In this document: positions 52,701 to 62,316 of the stretch, in pieces
How positions within the stretch are numbered: position 1 is the stretch's first letter
Layout of the letters: each line of letters starts with the position of its first letter
From: Luteibacter sp. UNC138MFCol5.1
GTDB lineage: Bacteria; Pseudomonadota; Gammaproteobacteria; Xanthomonadales; Rhodanobacteraceae
Length of the DNA stretch: 64,000 nt
Assembly: GCF_900110505.1 (NCBI RefSeq)
Contig: NZ_FODZ01000003.1
Coordinates: forward strand, 167,062-231,061
Direction: 5' to 3'
Notes under the pieces: model-generated
What the model was told of the DNA's origin: nothing
Databases searched by the model: none
The model's input: only the letters and a program-made list of their open reading frames with translations
Made by a program: the position numbers and the translations under genes

Positions 52701-53424
52701 GCGTGAACTCCCCATCCTGTTCAGTACGCCGATGATCCGAGCAATTCTCCAGGGCCGCAAGACGGTGACGCGGCGGGTGGTGAAGCGCCAACCTTGGGCT
52801 CATCACTGGGAACACGTGCCAGGATATGTCGGCGAGTTTCGCCACGAAGGTGGCAACCTCTGGCACTTCGCCCACCGCATCCCTCACAACCCGGAATGGG
52901 ACCTCGAACGTCAGCAACGCGCGCCGTGCGCAGTCGGCGATCGGCTCTGGGTACGCGAGGCATGGCGAGCGGCAGCATCGCTCGACGCCCTCTCGGGATC
53001 CGCTATCGCCGACCGATGCATGGAGGCCGGCTACCGCAGGCCGTGGGCTCCAATCCGCTACGAGGCGGATGGCGCACGGAACAGCGCCAAGGACTGGCGG
53101 GAGTTTGGCTCGACGCCTGGCGAGGCCGCGCCGGGGCGCTACCGACATGCCCGCTTCATGCCCCGCTGGGCCAGCCGGATCACGCTCGAGGTAACCGCCG
53201 TGCGCGTGGAGCGGTTGCAGGACATCAGCGAGAAGCAGGCACACGCCGAGGGTGTCGACAACCACATGGCGGCCACCGCCGTGGGAAGCGACGCCACGCG
53301 CGGCGAGCTGCTACCGGCGACGGTCCACGGCTTCGCGCACCTCTGGGAATCGATCAACGGCGCCGGCAGCTGGTCCGCTAACCCGTGGGTATGGGCGGTG
53401 GAGTTCAGGAGGGTCGAACGATGA
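52699..53424 (+). CDS. Phage ASCH-like protein
   Basis: 241 residues: LPILFSTPMIRAILQGRKTV, TRRVVKRQP, CAVGDRLWVREAWRAAA, MPRWASRITLEVTAVRVERL, EGVDNHM and WVWAVEFRRVE. This is a widespread phage family with an ASCH/PUA-like core (S-x-P-M-x-x-A-I-L-x-G-x-K-T-x-T-R-R); RNA or nucleotide binding is suspected. The start has no clear ribosome site. Confidence 0.85.
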   Translation: MRELPILFSTPMIRAILQGRKTVTRRVVKRQPWAHHWEHVPGYVGEFRHEGGNLWHFAHRIPHNPEWDLERQQRAPCAVGDRLWVREAWRAAASLDALSGSAIADRCMEAGYRRPWAPIRYEADGARNSAKDWREFGSTPGEAAPGRYRHARFMPRWASRITLEVTAVRVERLQDISEKQAHAEGVDNHMAATAVGSDATRGELLPATVHGFAHLWESINGAGSWSANPWVWAVEFRRVER

Positions 53425-53624
53425 AGTACATGACCGTCGCCAAGTTCGCGGTCGAATCCGGCTACAGCGAGGAAGCCATCCGCGCCAAGATCAAGAACGG
53501 GGTGTGGCTCGAAGGGATGGTATGGAAGCGCGCGCCCGACGGCCGCGTCCTGATCAGCACAGAGGGATACGAGAGATGGGTGGAAGGGCGAACGGTGTCC
53601 GACCTGCAACGCAAAGCAGCATAG
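53421..53624 (+). CDS. xis: Excisionase-like DNA-binding protein
   Basis: 67 residues from the ATG at 53421 with AGGAGG 8 bases upstream. The winged-helix pattern MTVAKFAVESGYSEEAIRAK, then IKNGVWLEGMVWKRAPDGRV and LISTEGYERWVEG matches small excisionases. It sits directly before the integrase and overlaps it by 49 bases, the usual layout. Confidence 0.85.
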   Translation: MKYMTVAKFAVESGYSEEAIRAKIKNGVWLEGMVWKRAPDGRVLISTEGYERWVEGRTVSDLQRKAA

Positions 53625-54739
53625 CGATCGACTTCTACTACCAGGGCGTGCGATGCCGGGAACGGATCCGGCTTCCGCCCACGAAGGCCAACCAGCGGTA
53701 CGTCGAGAATCTCAAGGCGCAGATCCTAGCCGAGATCGCCCGCGGGACGTTCGACTACGCGAAATACTTCCCCGACAGCAACCGTGCTCGCACGATGGCG
53801 AAGACGCCAGGCGCGGCTATTACGATTGGAGAGGCACTGGATCGCTGGCTCGATGGCCGGCGTGGCGAGCTGACGCACACGACTTTCCGGGACTACGAGC
53901 TGGCTATCGCGAGGGTGTGGAAACCGGCCTTCGGCGCGAAGCGCCTTTCGGAGCTGACGCGCTCCGACCTGAAGGCTTGGGTGGCAGCGCAGACGTGCGG
54001 CCTGAAGCGCATCAGCAATCTGCTCCTGCCGATGCGAGGCATGTACGACGCCGCCATGGATGACGAACTCATCCAGACGAATCCTTTCACGGGATGGACG
54101 CCGAAGAAGGTCGAGCCACCGAAGGAGGAGGACGACGTCGACCCGTTCGACCAGGCGGAAGTGGCGGCGATCCTTGCCGCATGCGAGGGGCAGGTCCGTA
54201 ACCTGTTCCAGTTCGCCTTCTGGACGGGGCTGCGCACGAGCGAGCTCATCGCCCTCCGGTGGGACGACATCGACCTCGCCGGCAGAACGATGACGGTTCG
54301 CCGGGCGAAGGTTCGGAAGCAGGTCAAGGCGCCGAAGACGCGGGCGGGCCGGCGCGTGATCACTCTGCTCCAGCCTGCCTTGGATGCTTTGCAGGCCCAG
54401 CGGGTCCACACCCAGCTTGCCGGAAAGGAGGTGTTCCTGAACCCGCGTACCGGCGAGCCGTGGCTGCACGACGGCCCGATCCGCAAGACGGCGTGGCAGC
54501 CTGCCCTACGCCGGGCGCAAGTGCGTTACCGCTACCCATACCAGACGCGGCACACCTTCGCGTCCACGCTGTTGTCCGCTGGCGAGAACCCCGTGTGGGT
54601 TGCCTCGATGATGGGGCACAAAGACTGGGCTATGATTATCAAGGTTTACGGGCGCTGGATACCATCCATCGCCCCTGACGCGGGGGCAAAGGTAGCAGCC
54701 CTTTGGAATCAAGCATCCACATTAAAGGACGTAAAGTGA
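53576..54739 (+). CDS. int: Tyrosine-recombinase integrase
   Basis: 387 residues from the ATG at 53576. N-terminal arm-binding part (AIDFYYQGVRCRERIRLPPT), core-binding SAM-like domain (residues about 82-170), then the catalytic domain: Arg220 in WTGLRTSELIAL, Y-Q-T-R with Arg325, His348 in MMGHKD and the nucleophile Tyr358 in KVYGRW. The usual His before the second Arg is Tyr322, as in other members of this group. Cuts at the ssrA 3' end. Ends in a GTGA overlap with the next gene, 280 bases from attR. Confidence 0.96.
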   Translation: MGGRANGVRPATQSSIAIDFYYQGVRCRERIRLPPTKANQRYVENLKAQILAEIARGTFDYAKYFPDSNRARTMAKTPGAAITIGEALDRWLDGRRGELTHTTFRDYELAIARVWKPAFGAKRLSELTRSDLKAWVAAQTCGLKRISNLLLPMRGMYDAAMDDELIQTNPFTGWTPKKVEPPKEEDDVDPFDQAEVAAILAACEGQVRNLFQFAFWTGLRTSELIALRWDDIDLAGRTMTVRRAKVRKQVKAPKTRAGRRVITLLQPALDALQAQRVHTQLAGKEVFLNPRTGEPWLHDGPIRKTAWQPALRRAQVRYRYPYQTRHTFASTLLSAGENPVWVASMMGHKDWAMIIKVYGRWIPSIAPDAGAKVAALWNQASTLKDVK

Positions 54740-54963
54740 GCATCGCAAAGTTATCTGTCTACGAGTTGTCCACCCTCGCGCAAGCTGGCGGCGGGTTCAC
54801 CGTAAGCATTGCTGGCAAGAGCGCCTACGAGCTAGGTCTCATCGCAGCGGCAGCGGCAAACGGCGGCGCTCGTGTGACATTCACTGATGTAGGCAGACTT
54901 AGCGCCTACGAACTAGGCACGATCGCCAAGGCTGGTAAGGGCTTGGTTGCGTTCGTCGACTGA
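54736..54963 (+). CDS. Three-repeat micro-protein after integrase
   Basis: 75 residues from the GTG at 54736, overlapping the integrase stop, with AAGGAC upstream. It consists of three copies of a 21-26 residue unit: LSVYELSTLAQAGGGFTV, KSAYELGLIAAAAANGGARV and LSAYELGTIAKAGKGLVAF. The pattern is a helix with Y-E-L-x-x-I-A followed by a glycine turn and a short strand. An upstream ATG (54703) is possible. No known function; it abuts attR and lies in sequence that is less GC-rich than the rest. Confidence 0.7.
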   Translation: MSIAKLSVYELSTLAQAGGGFTVSIAGKSAYELGLIAAAAANGGARVTFTDVGRLSAYELGTIAKAGKGLVAFVD

Positions 54964-55017
54964 CTGGGCGAGTTCTAGTCACTAGTTATATTCAAATCTT
55001 TGATTTGGCTACATGGA

Positions 55018-55048
<31 letters not shown>

Positions 55049-55056
55049 CTCGACGC

Positions 55057-55087
55057 TCGGGCCAGGATTACTCCTGGCCCGATTGCG
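55057..55087 (+). terminator. Original ssrA terminator, displaced by the prophage
   Basis: A perfect 11-bp stem (55057-55067 with 55072-55082) has a TTAC loop and is followed by a T-rich stretch reaching TTTT near 55088. It lies 9 bases after attR, where the tmRNA terminator would be in the uninfected chromosome. Confidence 0.85.
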
Positions 55088-55160
55088 TTTTGCTTCGATG
55101 TCGTCGTGTGCGCGCTGCGGACGTACCGCGGACGCTTCCGCGATACCACGCCGCGGACCA

Positions 55161-58100
55161 TCAGAACACCCAGCTCACGCCTAACCGCGCCGACTGATCC
55201 TTCGCGTGGGTCGCGAACTGCCCCGCGTACGACGCGTCCACCGTGACCGATGCCCACGGTCTGAATCGCAAGCCGAACGTCAGCACGCCCACGTTACCCG
55301 CGATCGGCGTACCGGCCACCGTGAACCCATTTCCGCCCGCGGCGAAGCGCTGGCGGCTCAACGTCTCGGTGTCGCCCCAGGCGTGCTGCCAGCCAAGGCT
55401 GCCGAAGAGGCCTATGTCGCCCTGCGGCGAAAGATCCCAGCGTCCCCGCACACCCGCCGTGCCGAACGTCTGCGCACTCTTCTCACCCATGACGTCGAGC
55501 GCGGCGTCGGTGCCCTGCTCGTGCAGCGCGCTCGTGCGCAGTTGCTGGCGTGCGACGTTGATAAACGGATCGACCGAGCTACGCTCGAAACGGAAGGCGT
55601 AGGCGCCTTCGATATACGCCTGCGCCGAACGCGCACGCTGGCTGCCATTAAGCCGACCCGTTATCGCGTCCACGTCCATCGCGCGATGCGTGTCGATATC
55701 GCGATGGCTGTAAAGGACACCGGCCTGCAGCGACACGTTGCCGTATTGACCGGCGCCATAGACCGCCGCGGTCCGCGTGTCGCCCTGCGCGTCATCCCGG
55801 CCCGCCGATGCCGACACGTGACCCGTGCCCAGAGCGATGCCGATGCGCATGTCGCCCTCAACGCCCGCATCGGCGCCCACCATCAGGCCGCCACCGTTCT
55901 CGCGCAGACGCGAGGCATTGCCGTCGCCCTCGTGGTCGCCCCAGTGGCCCCAGGCGGACGTCCACACCCCTCCCTCGCTACCGCCACCCTCGAGCAAGTG
56001 CTGCCTGATGGCATCGCGCTGGTAGCGGTCGTCCTCCACGATGGCGCCACGGAAGTTGGCGTGGATTTCGCCCGAGAACGCGTCGAACGCCTTTCTCGCG
56101 CCTGCGGCGTTCATACTTACCACCGCGTCGTATGCCGCCACGCCCGCGCCCAATGACTCCACGCCCGCCGCCGCCGCGCGCTGGTTCCGTGTAGCGGCCA
56201 CGTCGGGAAATGCCGTGTCGTTGCGGCTCAGGGTCAGCGCGACCGCGTTGGCCGTGTAACCCAGCGAAGGCGCTAGGAAGGCGAGATTGTTGGAGACGTC
56301 CGCGAACCGGCCGTCCACGCCACCTGCGCTGGTCAGGATGGTGTACGTGGTGTCCGCGCTCCAGCGATTGCCGGTTCCCAGGCTCACGACGGAACCGCCG
56401 CCGAGATGCGCATGGCCGTCGACGGTCACGCGATCGGCCTGCCCCGCGTCGCTCACGTCCACCACGTACCGCGAGCCACTGGCCATGTCGAGATCGCCGT
56501 GGAAGGCGAGCGCGCCTATCGTGCCCTCGCCTCCCGGCGAAAGCTGGGCTCCGACGGCGAGTGCGACCGAGCCGGCCGCACCGACACCGGTGAGCACCGT
56601 GCCAGCGGTCAGGGCAAGGCTGCCGCCCAGCGTTCCGTCGAGCTGGAGGGTACCGCCCTCGATGGACGATGCGCCGGTGAACGCGGCGCTGTCGCCGGTC
56701 AGATGGAGTACGGCATTCCCCAGCTTGCGGAGCGTGCCGTCGCCGGACATCGATCCCGCGTAGCCGACGTCGTCGGCGCGATCGATCACGAGCTCGCCGT
56801 GATTGACGATGGTGGCTGGCAATGTACCGCGCGTGCCACCGTCGCCTACACGCAACGTGCCATCGGCGATGGTCGTAACGCCCGAATAGGTGGTGTTACC
56901 GGTAAGCGTAAGCATGCCGGCGCCTGTCTTGGTGACGCCTCCGGCCGACGCGCCATCGCCGATGTCGCCCGTGAGCGCGGCGGCATTCGCCACGTCGACG
57001 TTCGCGTTACCGGCGACCGACAGCGCGTTGCCGACCGACATGCCGTCCTGCACCAGCGCCAGCGTGCTGCCGTCGTGCAGGGCGACCGTGCCGGTGCCTG
57101 CCGCGCCACCGGCGGCCAGGCGGAGCGTACCCGCGTCGACCTCGGTGCCGCCGGTGTAGGCGCCCGTCGCCGTCAGCGCAAGCGTGCCCGTGCCGGTCTT
57201 CACCAGCATGCCGGGCGCGATATCGTCGGCGAGACCGCCGTTGAACGTCAGCGTGTCGCCGCCGTTCACGGCCACCGTCGCGTGGCCGCCGAGGTTTACC
57301 GTGTTGACGAACGACAAACCGTCGGCTGCGGCTTCGAATGTCGCCCCGTCGCGGATCGCGAGCGCACCCGAACCGATGGCACCGCTGTCGCCCACCCGCA
57401 ACGTGCCCTCCTCGACGACCAGCGGACCGGTGTTCGTGTTGGCGTGGTCGAACACCAGCGTACCCGCGCCCAGCTTGTGCAACGTGCCGGGGCCGCTCAC
57501 GTTGCCGTTCCACGCGAAGGCATTGCCGGAATCCGCGATCTCGATGCCGCCATCGAGCAGCACCGAAAGCGTGCGATCCGTAGCGGAGTAGCCGGTTCCC
57601 GTCACGCGCAGCGTGCCCCCTTGCAGCGCCACGCCGTTGCCGGCCTGACCAAGATTGGCGTCGTCGCTCACCTGCAGATGGCCGCCGCTGATCGTCGTGT
57701 CGCCCGAGTACAGGTTTTCGCCGTTGAGCACGAGGGTACCGGCGTCGGCCTTGGTCAGGCCCTGCGTGCCGGTAAGCGCCGCGTCGATCGTGGCGACGTA
57801 ACCACTGCTGCTTTCGCTGCCGTCACCGACGCGGATGGTCGCCGGGCCACCCGACGCGACGAGTCCAAGCGCGTCGCCCGTCACGCGATACCCGTCGCTC
57901 AGGAACTGCATGCCCGTGGTCGTGACGGCGCCGTTCCCGTCGTCCACGAAGACCGTGCCCGGCGCGCCGCCGAAGATCGCGAAGCCCGGCTGCGGCGTCA
58001 TCGGCGCGGTGACCGAACCCTGCGCATCGGTCCAGGTCGGCGAGGTGACGCTCCATGTGCCGCTACCACCGCCGGCGTGCGCGGCGTCGGCCTGACCGTT

Positions 58101-61076
58101 CGCGTTCCAGTAGTTCAACGTGGCGTTCGTGTAGTCGACGAGGTTGATGCGCTTGTCGCCGGTGAGCACCTGCAACGCCGCCTGATGGTTCGCCGGAAGG
58201 GAATTCAGGATTAGGCCGCCGTTGGCTAGCGTCAGCGAGCCGCCGTAGGAGAAGAGGTTGTAGACGCCCGGGCCCATGCCGCCCGCATCGACCACGTCGA
58301 GCGTGGTGCCGTCGATGGTGAGATTGCCACCGACGACGACGCTGTCGCCGACACCGGCTGCGCCGAGCTCGGCGGTCATGGCGGTGCCCTGCGCCAGCGT
58401 GAAGTCGCCATCGATCGACAGCGTGCCGATGGAATTACCGGGCGACAGCGTCGCGCCGGTCGCGAGGGTCACGTCGCCGAGGATGCGGCCATGGCCGCCG
58501 AGCGCGGCACCCGTGGCGACGTCGACCGGGCCCGCCAGCTTCGCGTTGCTGCCGGCCGTGCTGCCCACCACGAGCTCGCCCGCTTGCACATGCGTCTGCC
58601 CCTGAAACGGCGAGCCGTCTCCATCGAACAGCAGCTTCCCCGCGCCCTGTTTCACGAGGCTGCCGTCGCCGGCCAGGGCCTCGGTGAAGCTCGCGGTATC
58701 GGCGCGGTTGAAGACGAGCGTGCCGTGGTCGATCAGGTCAGCCGTGAACGAACCGCTCGTACCGCCGTTGCCGATGCTGAGCACCGTGCCGGCACCGAGG
58801 GTGGCGACGGTGTTCGCCACGATCGAACCGGTCACCGTGGCGCCGACGTTCGCCGCGAGTTCGAACGTGCCTACCCGCACGTTGCCGGCGAAGGTGACCG
58901 GGACGCCGTCCGCCAGGGAAAAATCGTTGGCGGTAACGTCGCCGACGGTCGCGATGGCATTGGCTGCGCCATTGAGCGTGAGGCTGCCCGACGTGGTCGC
59001 GGTCAGCGTGTTCGCCTGGATCGCACCGGCCACCTGATCGACGCTCGCCGTCGAACCGAGCGAAAGAACGCCGCTCGCCGCGATGTCGTCGTTCAGGGTG
59101 AGCCCGCCAATGGCATTGAGGGACACGTTGCGACCGCTCAGTCGCGCCGAGGTCAGCCGCCCCGACAATGCGATGTCACCCGCGGTCGACACGGGCGACG
59201 CGAACGTAAGCGTGCCGGCGGCGGACAACGCGACGTTGCCGGCTCCTCCGACGTCGATCGCGTTGACCGCGAGGTTGCCGGACGTGGCGACCGCGACGTT
59301 GCGCCCCTGCAGATTCACGGCGCCGCCGAAGGCATTGCCGGCGCTGGTCAGGATGACGTCGCCACCACTGATGAAGCGGCTCACCCCGGACACGTAGAAC
59401 GCGGACGCCTGCGTGATGTCGCCGGTGATGGCCAGCGTGAGCGAGCTCGCGTTGACGGCACCGATGGCGAGCGCGTCCGCCGCCACCGTCAACGACGGCA
59501 GGCTGCCCGGTCCGACCATGTTGCCGAAGGTAACGGCACCCACGGGCGCGTTCACCGTGATGCTGTTCGCGCCGCCCGTGGTGTCGAGCGTGCCATCGAA
59601 AGTCACCGACGACGTGCCGCTGATGAAGTTCGTGTCCTGGGCGACGAGGACGGGCGCGGCGTAGTGCTGCGAGCCGAAGGTCTGCATCGTGCCGTCCATC
59701 GCGAACACCTCGCCCGACGCCGCGAAGTCGGCGCTGCCGTCCAAGTTCAGGCCGCGCAGGTACAGGTCGCCCGTGCCGCTGGTTCGCACGTTGCCGCTGC
59801 CGGTGATCGCCCGGCCCATGTCGAGGGCTCGCGCGAGGTTGAGCGACAGCGAGGCACCGCCACCGTCGAGCGTCGCGCCGTCGATCGCCGACGCCGCCGT
59901 GGACGTGATCGTGGCCGCGGCGCCCGGTGCGAGTTCGACGGCACCCTGCACGACGGAACCGGCGGCAAGAATCAGGGTGCCGCCACCGCCGTTGAAGACG
60001 ACCGACGAGGCGTGGCCGCCGTTGACGATGCCGCCGGAGAGCGTTCCGCTGTTGACGATGGTCGCATTCGACTGCGTGACGATCGCCGAACCCGCCAGGC
60101 CCGCGCCCGTGGCGTCGCCGCCCATGACCGTACCGGCGTTGGTCACCGAAAGATTGGTGCCCAGGGCGCGGATGCCCGCGCCCGCATCGCCGGCCACGCC
60201 GCCACCAGCCCCGTTACCTGCGCCGCCCGCACCACCCGAACCGCCGCGGACGAGACTCGTCCGGTCTGTGAGGTTCACGTTCGCGTTGATGCCGAGAATC
60301 AACAAGCCGTCACCGCCACCGCCACCCCCACCACCCCAGGTCGGTGAGTCGGTGGTCGATTGGCCGCCGCGCCCGCCCGCGCCGCCCGTGAGGCTCGACG
60401 AGATGCCGACGGTGACGCCACTGGCGCCACCCGCGGCGAGGATCATCGCCGCGCCACCGCCGCCGCCACCTCCGCCCCCCGTGCCGGATACCGGCGTGCC
60501 GCCCGCGCCGCCCGCACCCCCGATAATGATCGTTCCCGCTCCCAGGACGACCGGCCCACCGGAGTTATAGAGGCCCGTTCCGCCGCCACCGCCACCACTG
60601 GGCACGTGGACATCGGACGCGCCGTCCGCCCCCTGGCCGCCGGTGGCGACCCCATTGACGCTCGTTCCCAGTCCGCCCCTCGCGCCGCCCGACGGCCCTA
60701 CGGAGCCGCTGACGTCGATGCCGGTCGCGCCGTTGCCGCCTGCTCCGCCCGACGACGATCCGCCGGCGATCTCGACGTGAGGACTGCCCGAGATGTTCTG
60801 CGCCGAACCGCCCTGACCGTTGCCCTGACCGCCGCTGGCCGCGCGGTCGCTGGTGGCGGCGCCTCCGGCCGCGCCGCATTGGGCACAAACCTGCGCCCAC
60901 GTGGGCGACGACATCGAAAGCATCCCGCACGCCGCCAGGGCGAGGCCGAGCGGGTTCAGACGCCAGGTGCGCGGGCGGCTGCCCAGCGACGGCGTTGCCG
61001 TCGCCGACGCGAGCTCGGAGGCGACCTGGACGACGCGCAGCGCGCGGTTCCATACCAGACGGTACGTGCGGTTCAT
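55161..61076 (-). CDS. Giant autotransporter (type Va) with ESPR signal peptide
   Basis: 1971 residues from the ATG at 61076 (GGGGA upstream). The N-terminal MNRTYRLVWNRALRVVQVAS is an ESPR extension; the signal peptide ends near residue 62 (PTWAQ). The first 300 mature residues are glycine-rich with many GGAGG blocks. The middle has at least six autotransporter-associated beta-strand repeats such as GTGTLALTATGAYTGGTEV and GAGMLTLTGNTTYSGVTTI. The last 280 residues form the outer-membrane barrel, ending LGVSWVF. Likely a surface adhesin or biofilm factor. No catalytic motif is seen. Confidence 0.93.
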   Translation of the reverse strand: MNRTYRLVWNRALRVVQVASELASATATPSLGSRPRTWRLNPLGLALAACGMLSMSSPTWAQVCAQCGAAGGAATSDRAASGGQGNGQGGSAQNISGSPHVEIAGGSSSGGAGGNGATGIDVSGSVGPSGGARGGLGTSVNGVATGGQGADGASDVHVPSGGGGGGTGLYNSGGPVVLGAGTIIIGGAGGAGGTPVSGTGGGGGGGGGAAMILAAGGASGVTVGISSSLTGGAGGRGGQSTTDSPTWGGGGGGGGDGLLILGINANVNLTDRTSLVRGGSGGAGGAGNGAGGGVAGDAGAGIRALGTNLSVTNAGTVMGGDATGAGLAGSAIVTQSNATIVNSGTLSGGIVNGGHASSVVFNGGGGTLILAAGSVVQGAVELAPGAAATITSTAASAIDGATLDGGGASLSLNLARALDMGRAITGSGNVRTSGTGDLYLRGLNLDGSADFAASGEVFAMDGTMQTFGSQHYAAPVLVAQDTNFISGTSSVTFDGTLDTTGGANSITVNAPVGAVTFGNMVGPGSLPSLTVAADALAIGAVNASSLTLAITGDITQASAFYVSGVSRFISGGDVILTSAGNAFGGAVNLQGRNVAVATSGNLAVNAIDVGGAGNVALSAAGTLTFASPVSTAGDIALSGRLTSARLSGRNVSLNAIGGLTLNDDIAASGVLSLGSTASVDQVAGAIQANTLTATTSGSLTLNGAANAIATVGDVTANDFSLADGVPVTFAGNVRVGTFELAANVGATVTGSIVANTVATLGAGTVLSIGNGGTSGSFTADLIDHGTLVFNRADTASFTEALAGDGSLVKQGAGKLLFDGDGSPFQGQTHVQAGELVVGSTAGSNAKLAGPVDVATGAALGGHGRILGDVTLATGATLSPGNSIGTLSIDGDFTLAQGTAMTAELGAAGVGDSVVVGGNLTIDGTTLDVVDAGGMGPGVYNLFSYGGSLTLANGGLILNSLPANHQAALQVLTGDKRINLVDYTNATLNYWNANGQADAAHAGGGSGTWSVTSPTWTDAQGSVTAPMTPQPGFAIFGGAPGTVFVDDGNGAVTTTGMQFLSDGYRVTGDALGLVASGGPATIRVGDGSESSSGYVATIDAALTGTQGLTKADAGTLVLNGENLYSGDTTISGGHLQVSDDANLGQAGNGVALQGGTLRVTGTGYSATDRTLSVLLDGGIEIADSGNAFAWNGNVSGPGTLHKLGAGTLVFDHANTNTGPLVVEEGTLRVGDSGAIGSGALAIRDGATFEAAADGLSFVNTVNLGGHATVAVNGGDTLTFNGGLADDIAPGMLVKTGTGTLALTATGAYTGGTEVDAGTLRLAAGGAAGTGTVALHDGSTLALVQDGMSVGNALSVAGNANVDVANAAALTGDIGDGASAGGVTKTGAGMLTLTGNTTYSGVTTIADGTLRVGDGGTRGTLPATIVNHGELVIDRADDVGYAGSMSGDGTLRKLGNAVLHLTGDSAAFTGASSIEGGTLQLDGTLGGSLALTAGTVLTGVGAAGSVALAVGAQLSPGGEGTIGALAFHGDLDMASGSRYVVDVSDAGQADRVTVDGHAHLGGGSVVSLGTGNRWSADTTYTILTSAGGVDGRFADVSNNLAFLAPSLGYTANAVALTLSRNDTAFPDVAATRNQRAAAAGVESLGAGVAAYDAVVSMNAAGARKAFDAFSGEIHANFRGAIVEDDRYQRDAIRQHLLEGGGSEGGVWTSAWGHWGDHEGDGNASRLRENGGGLMVGADAGVEGDMRIGIALGTGHVSASAGRDDAQGDTRTAAVYGAGQYGNVSLQAGVLYSHRDIDTHRAMDVDAITGRLNGSQRARSAQAYIEGAYAFRFERSSVDPFINVARQQLRTSALHEQGTDAALDVMGEKSAQTFGTAGVRGRWDLSPQGDIGLFGSLGWQHAWGDTETLSRQRFAAGGNGFTVAGTPIAGNVGVLTFGLRFRPWASVTVDASYAGQFATHAKDQSARLGVSWVF

Positions 61077-61512
61077 GGATTTTCCCCTGGCGAAAGACAC
61101 CGCGATGGCGGCGCGTCGCGATGGTAGCCGCTACGCTGGGGAAAAGTGTCGACGGCAGGCATCTCCGCTCATGCGCCGGACCGCATCGGTGCGCCAGCCG
61201 GCGAGTTTTGCCAGAGGAAACACCCTAGGGGCTGATCGAGGGATGCGGCCCCGTAAGAAGTTGCCGTTTGCGATGCGCGTCACGGATCACGCGCAATCAG
61301 ACTTCCCCTACATGCGAGAGGTCCTGCGATGCCATAGCGTCCGTATCGACGCTGCATGTGCGGCAAAGGTGGACGCAATGCCTGACGGTCCCGTTTGGGA
61401 TGCTCCCTATTACCAGTATGGATGTAACAAGTTCGGACCGTTCTGGGATATTGGTTCGGCTGTACCGCGCCCCATCAGGTTTACCGGCCGCCGGCACAGC
61501 AACAGCAGTGAA
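61077..61512. other. Intergenic region between divergent secreted-protein genes
   Basis: No convincing gene, RNA or repeat was found in these 436 bases. They must hold the promoters of the autotransporter and of the gene at 61513. GC content falls toward the right end. Confidence 0.5.
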
Positions 61513-62070
61513 ATGAAAAGAATGAAAACGATGAAATCTGGCTCGCTCCGGATGATGCTGCTTTTGTCAGCAACTGCCTGCTTTTCGCCCATCAATGCAC
61601 TAGCCGTCGACAGAAGATCTGCGGCAGGCTCCCTCGATGTGGTCGCTCACCTTTACCGGGACCACGCTTGGGAGGCGATGGCGTCGTCCTCAGGCCCCGC
61701 TGATACGGGCTTCGGGCCAACGATAGCTGAAGCCCCACGGAGCATGCTCGAACGATACTTCGAGCACCATTTAGTGGATCTGTTGCAAGGCGATGCTGAT
61801 TGCCAGGCAAAACACGAGGGTGAGGTGTGCAACCTCGACTTCAACATCCTTTTTTCGTCGCAAGACCCCGCCGCTACCGACTTGACATTGGAAGCCACCG
61901 GAAAAGACCGTGTCATGGTGTCGTTCACTTACCCAAGCGACAACGAAAAGATCCGTATCGAATACATCACGGTCGAAACGCAAGCCGGCTGGCGAATAAA
62001 GGATGTGATTTTTCATAACATGAAGGACTTGAGTCTCGCGGAGATGCTTGGGCGACGTACGCCCCGCTAA
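61513..62070 (+). CDS. Secreted DUF3828-like protein
   Basis: 185 residues with a signal peptide (MKRMKTMKSGSLRMMLLLSA to about Ala-Leu-Ala at residue 31). The mature part has VVAHLYRDHAWEAM at its start, LERYFEHHLVDLLQGDADCQ in the middle and YITVETQAGWRIKDVIFHNM near the end, the pattern of DUF3828 periplasmic proteins. Function unknown. Other ATGs at 61522 and 61531 are possible starts. Confidence 0.8.
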   Translation: MKRMKTMKSGSLRMMLLLSATACFSPINALAVDRRSAAGSLDVVAHLYRDHAWEAMASSSGPADTGFGPTIAEAPRSMLERYFEHHLVDLLQGDADCQAKHEGEVCNLDFNILFSSQDPAATDLTLEATGKDRVMVSFTYPSDNEKIRIEYITVETQAGWRIKDVIFHNMKDLSLAEMLGRRTPR

Positions 62071-62106
62071 ATCGAATGCCGCAACGATGGGCGTCAATCC
62101 AAACAG

Positions 62107-62316
62107 TCAAAGGGACAGGAGTAGCGATGCAATGCTCTTCTGTCCCGACCTTTCTAGCACCGCCCACACCTGGGACCTTCCGGTGCTGATTTTCACGCCC
62201 CGCCGCTCCGCATGTTCGGCCGGACTCGTGCCCGACATCAAGGCGCGGACGAGGGCTTCCTCCGCCGGTGGCAGCCCCCAGCGCCTTGCTGCACTTGGAG
62301 TGCACTGATGAGACAT
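62107..62316 (-). pseudogene. Remnant of a LuxR-type HTH regulator
   Basis: About 69 codons encode WGLPPAEEALVRALMSGTSP, AEHAERRGVKISTGRSQVWA and a final SIASLLLSL, which follow the LuxR-type HTH pattern (L-T-x-A-E...G-x-S...I-A...T-V-R-x-x-L). No sensor or receiver part precedes it; the coding region upstream is occupied by the plus-strand gene at 62308. It is most likely the C-terminal relic of a longer regulator. Confidence 0.5.

Noticed and set aside
54703-54735. ATG start at 54703 for the three-repeat protein
   Set aside because: It would overlap the integrase by 37 bases; the GTG at 54736 overlaps the stop as GTGA, has AAGGAC upstream and begins right at the repeats.
56406-60347. Two plus-strand frames of about 600 codons opposite the autotransporter
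   Set aside because: They mirror the Gly/Thr/Ala-rich repeats on the other strand and have no coding features of their own.
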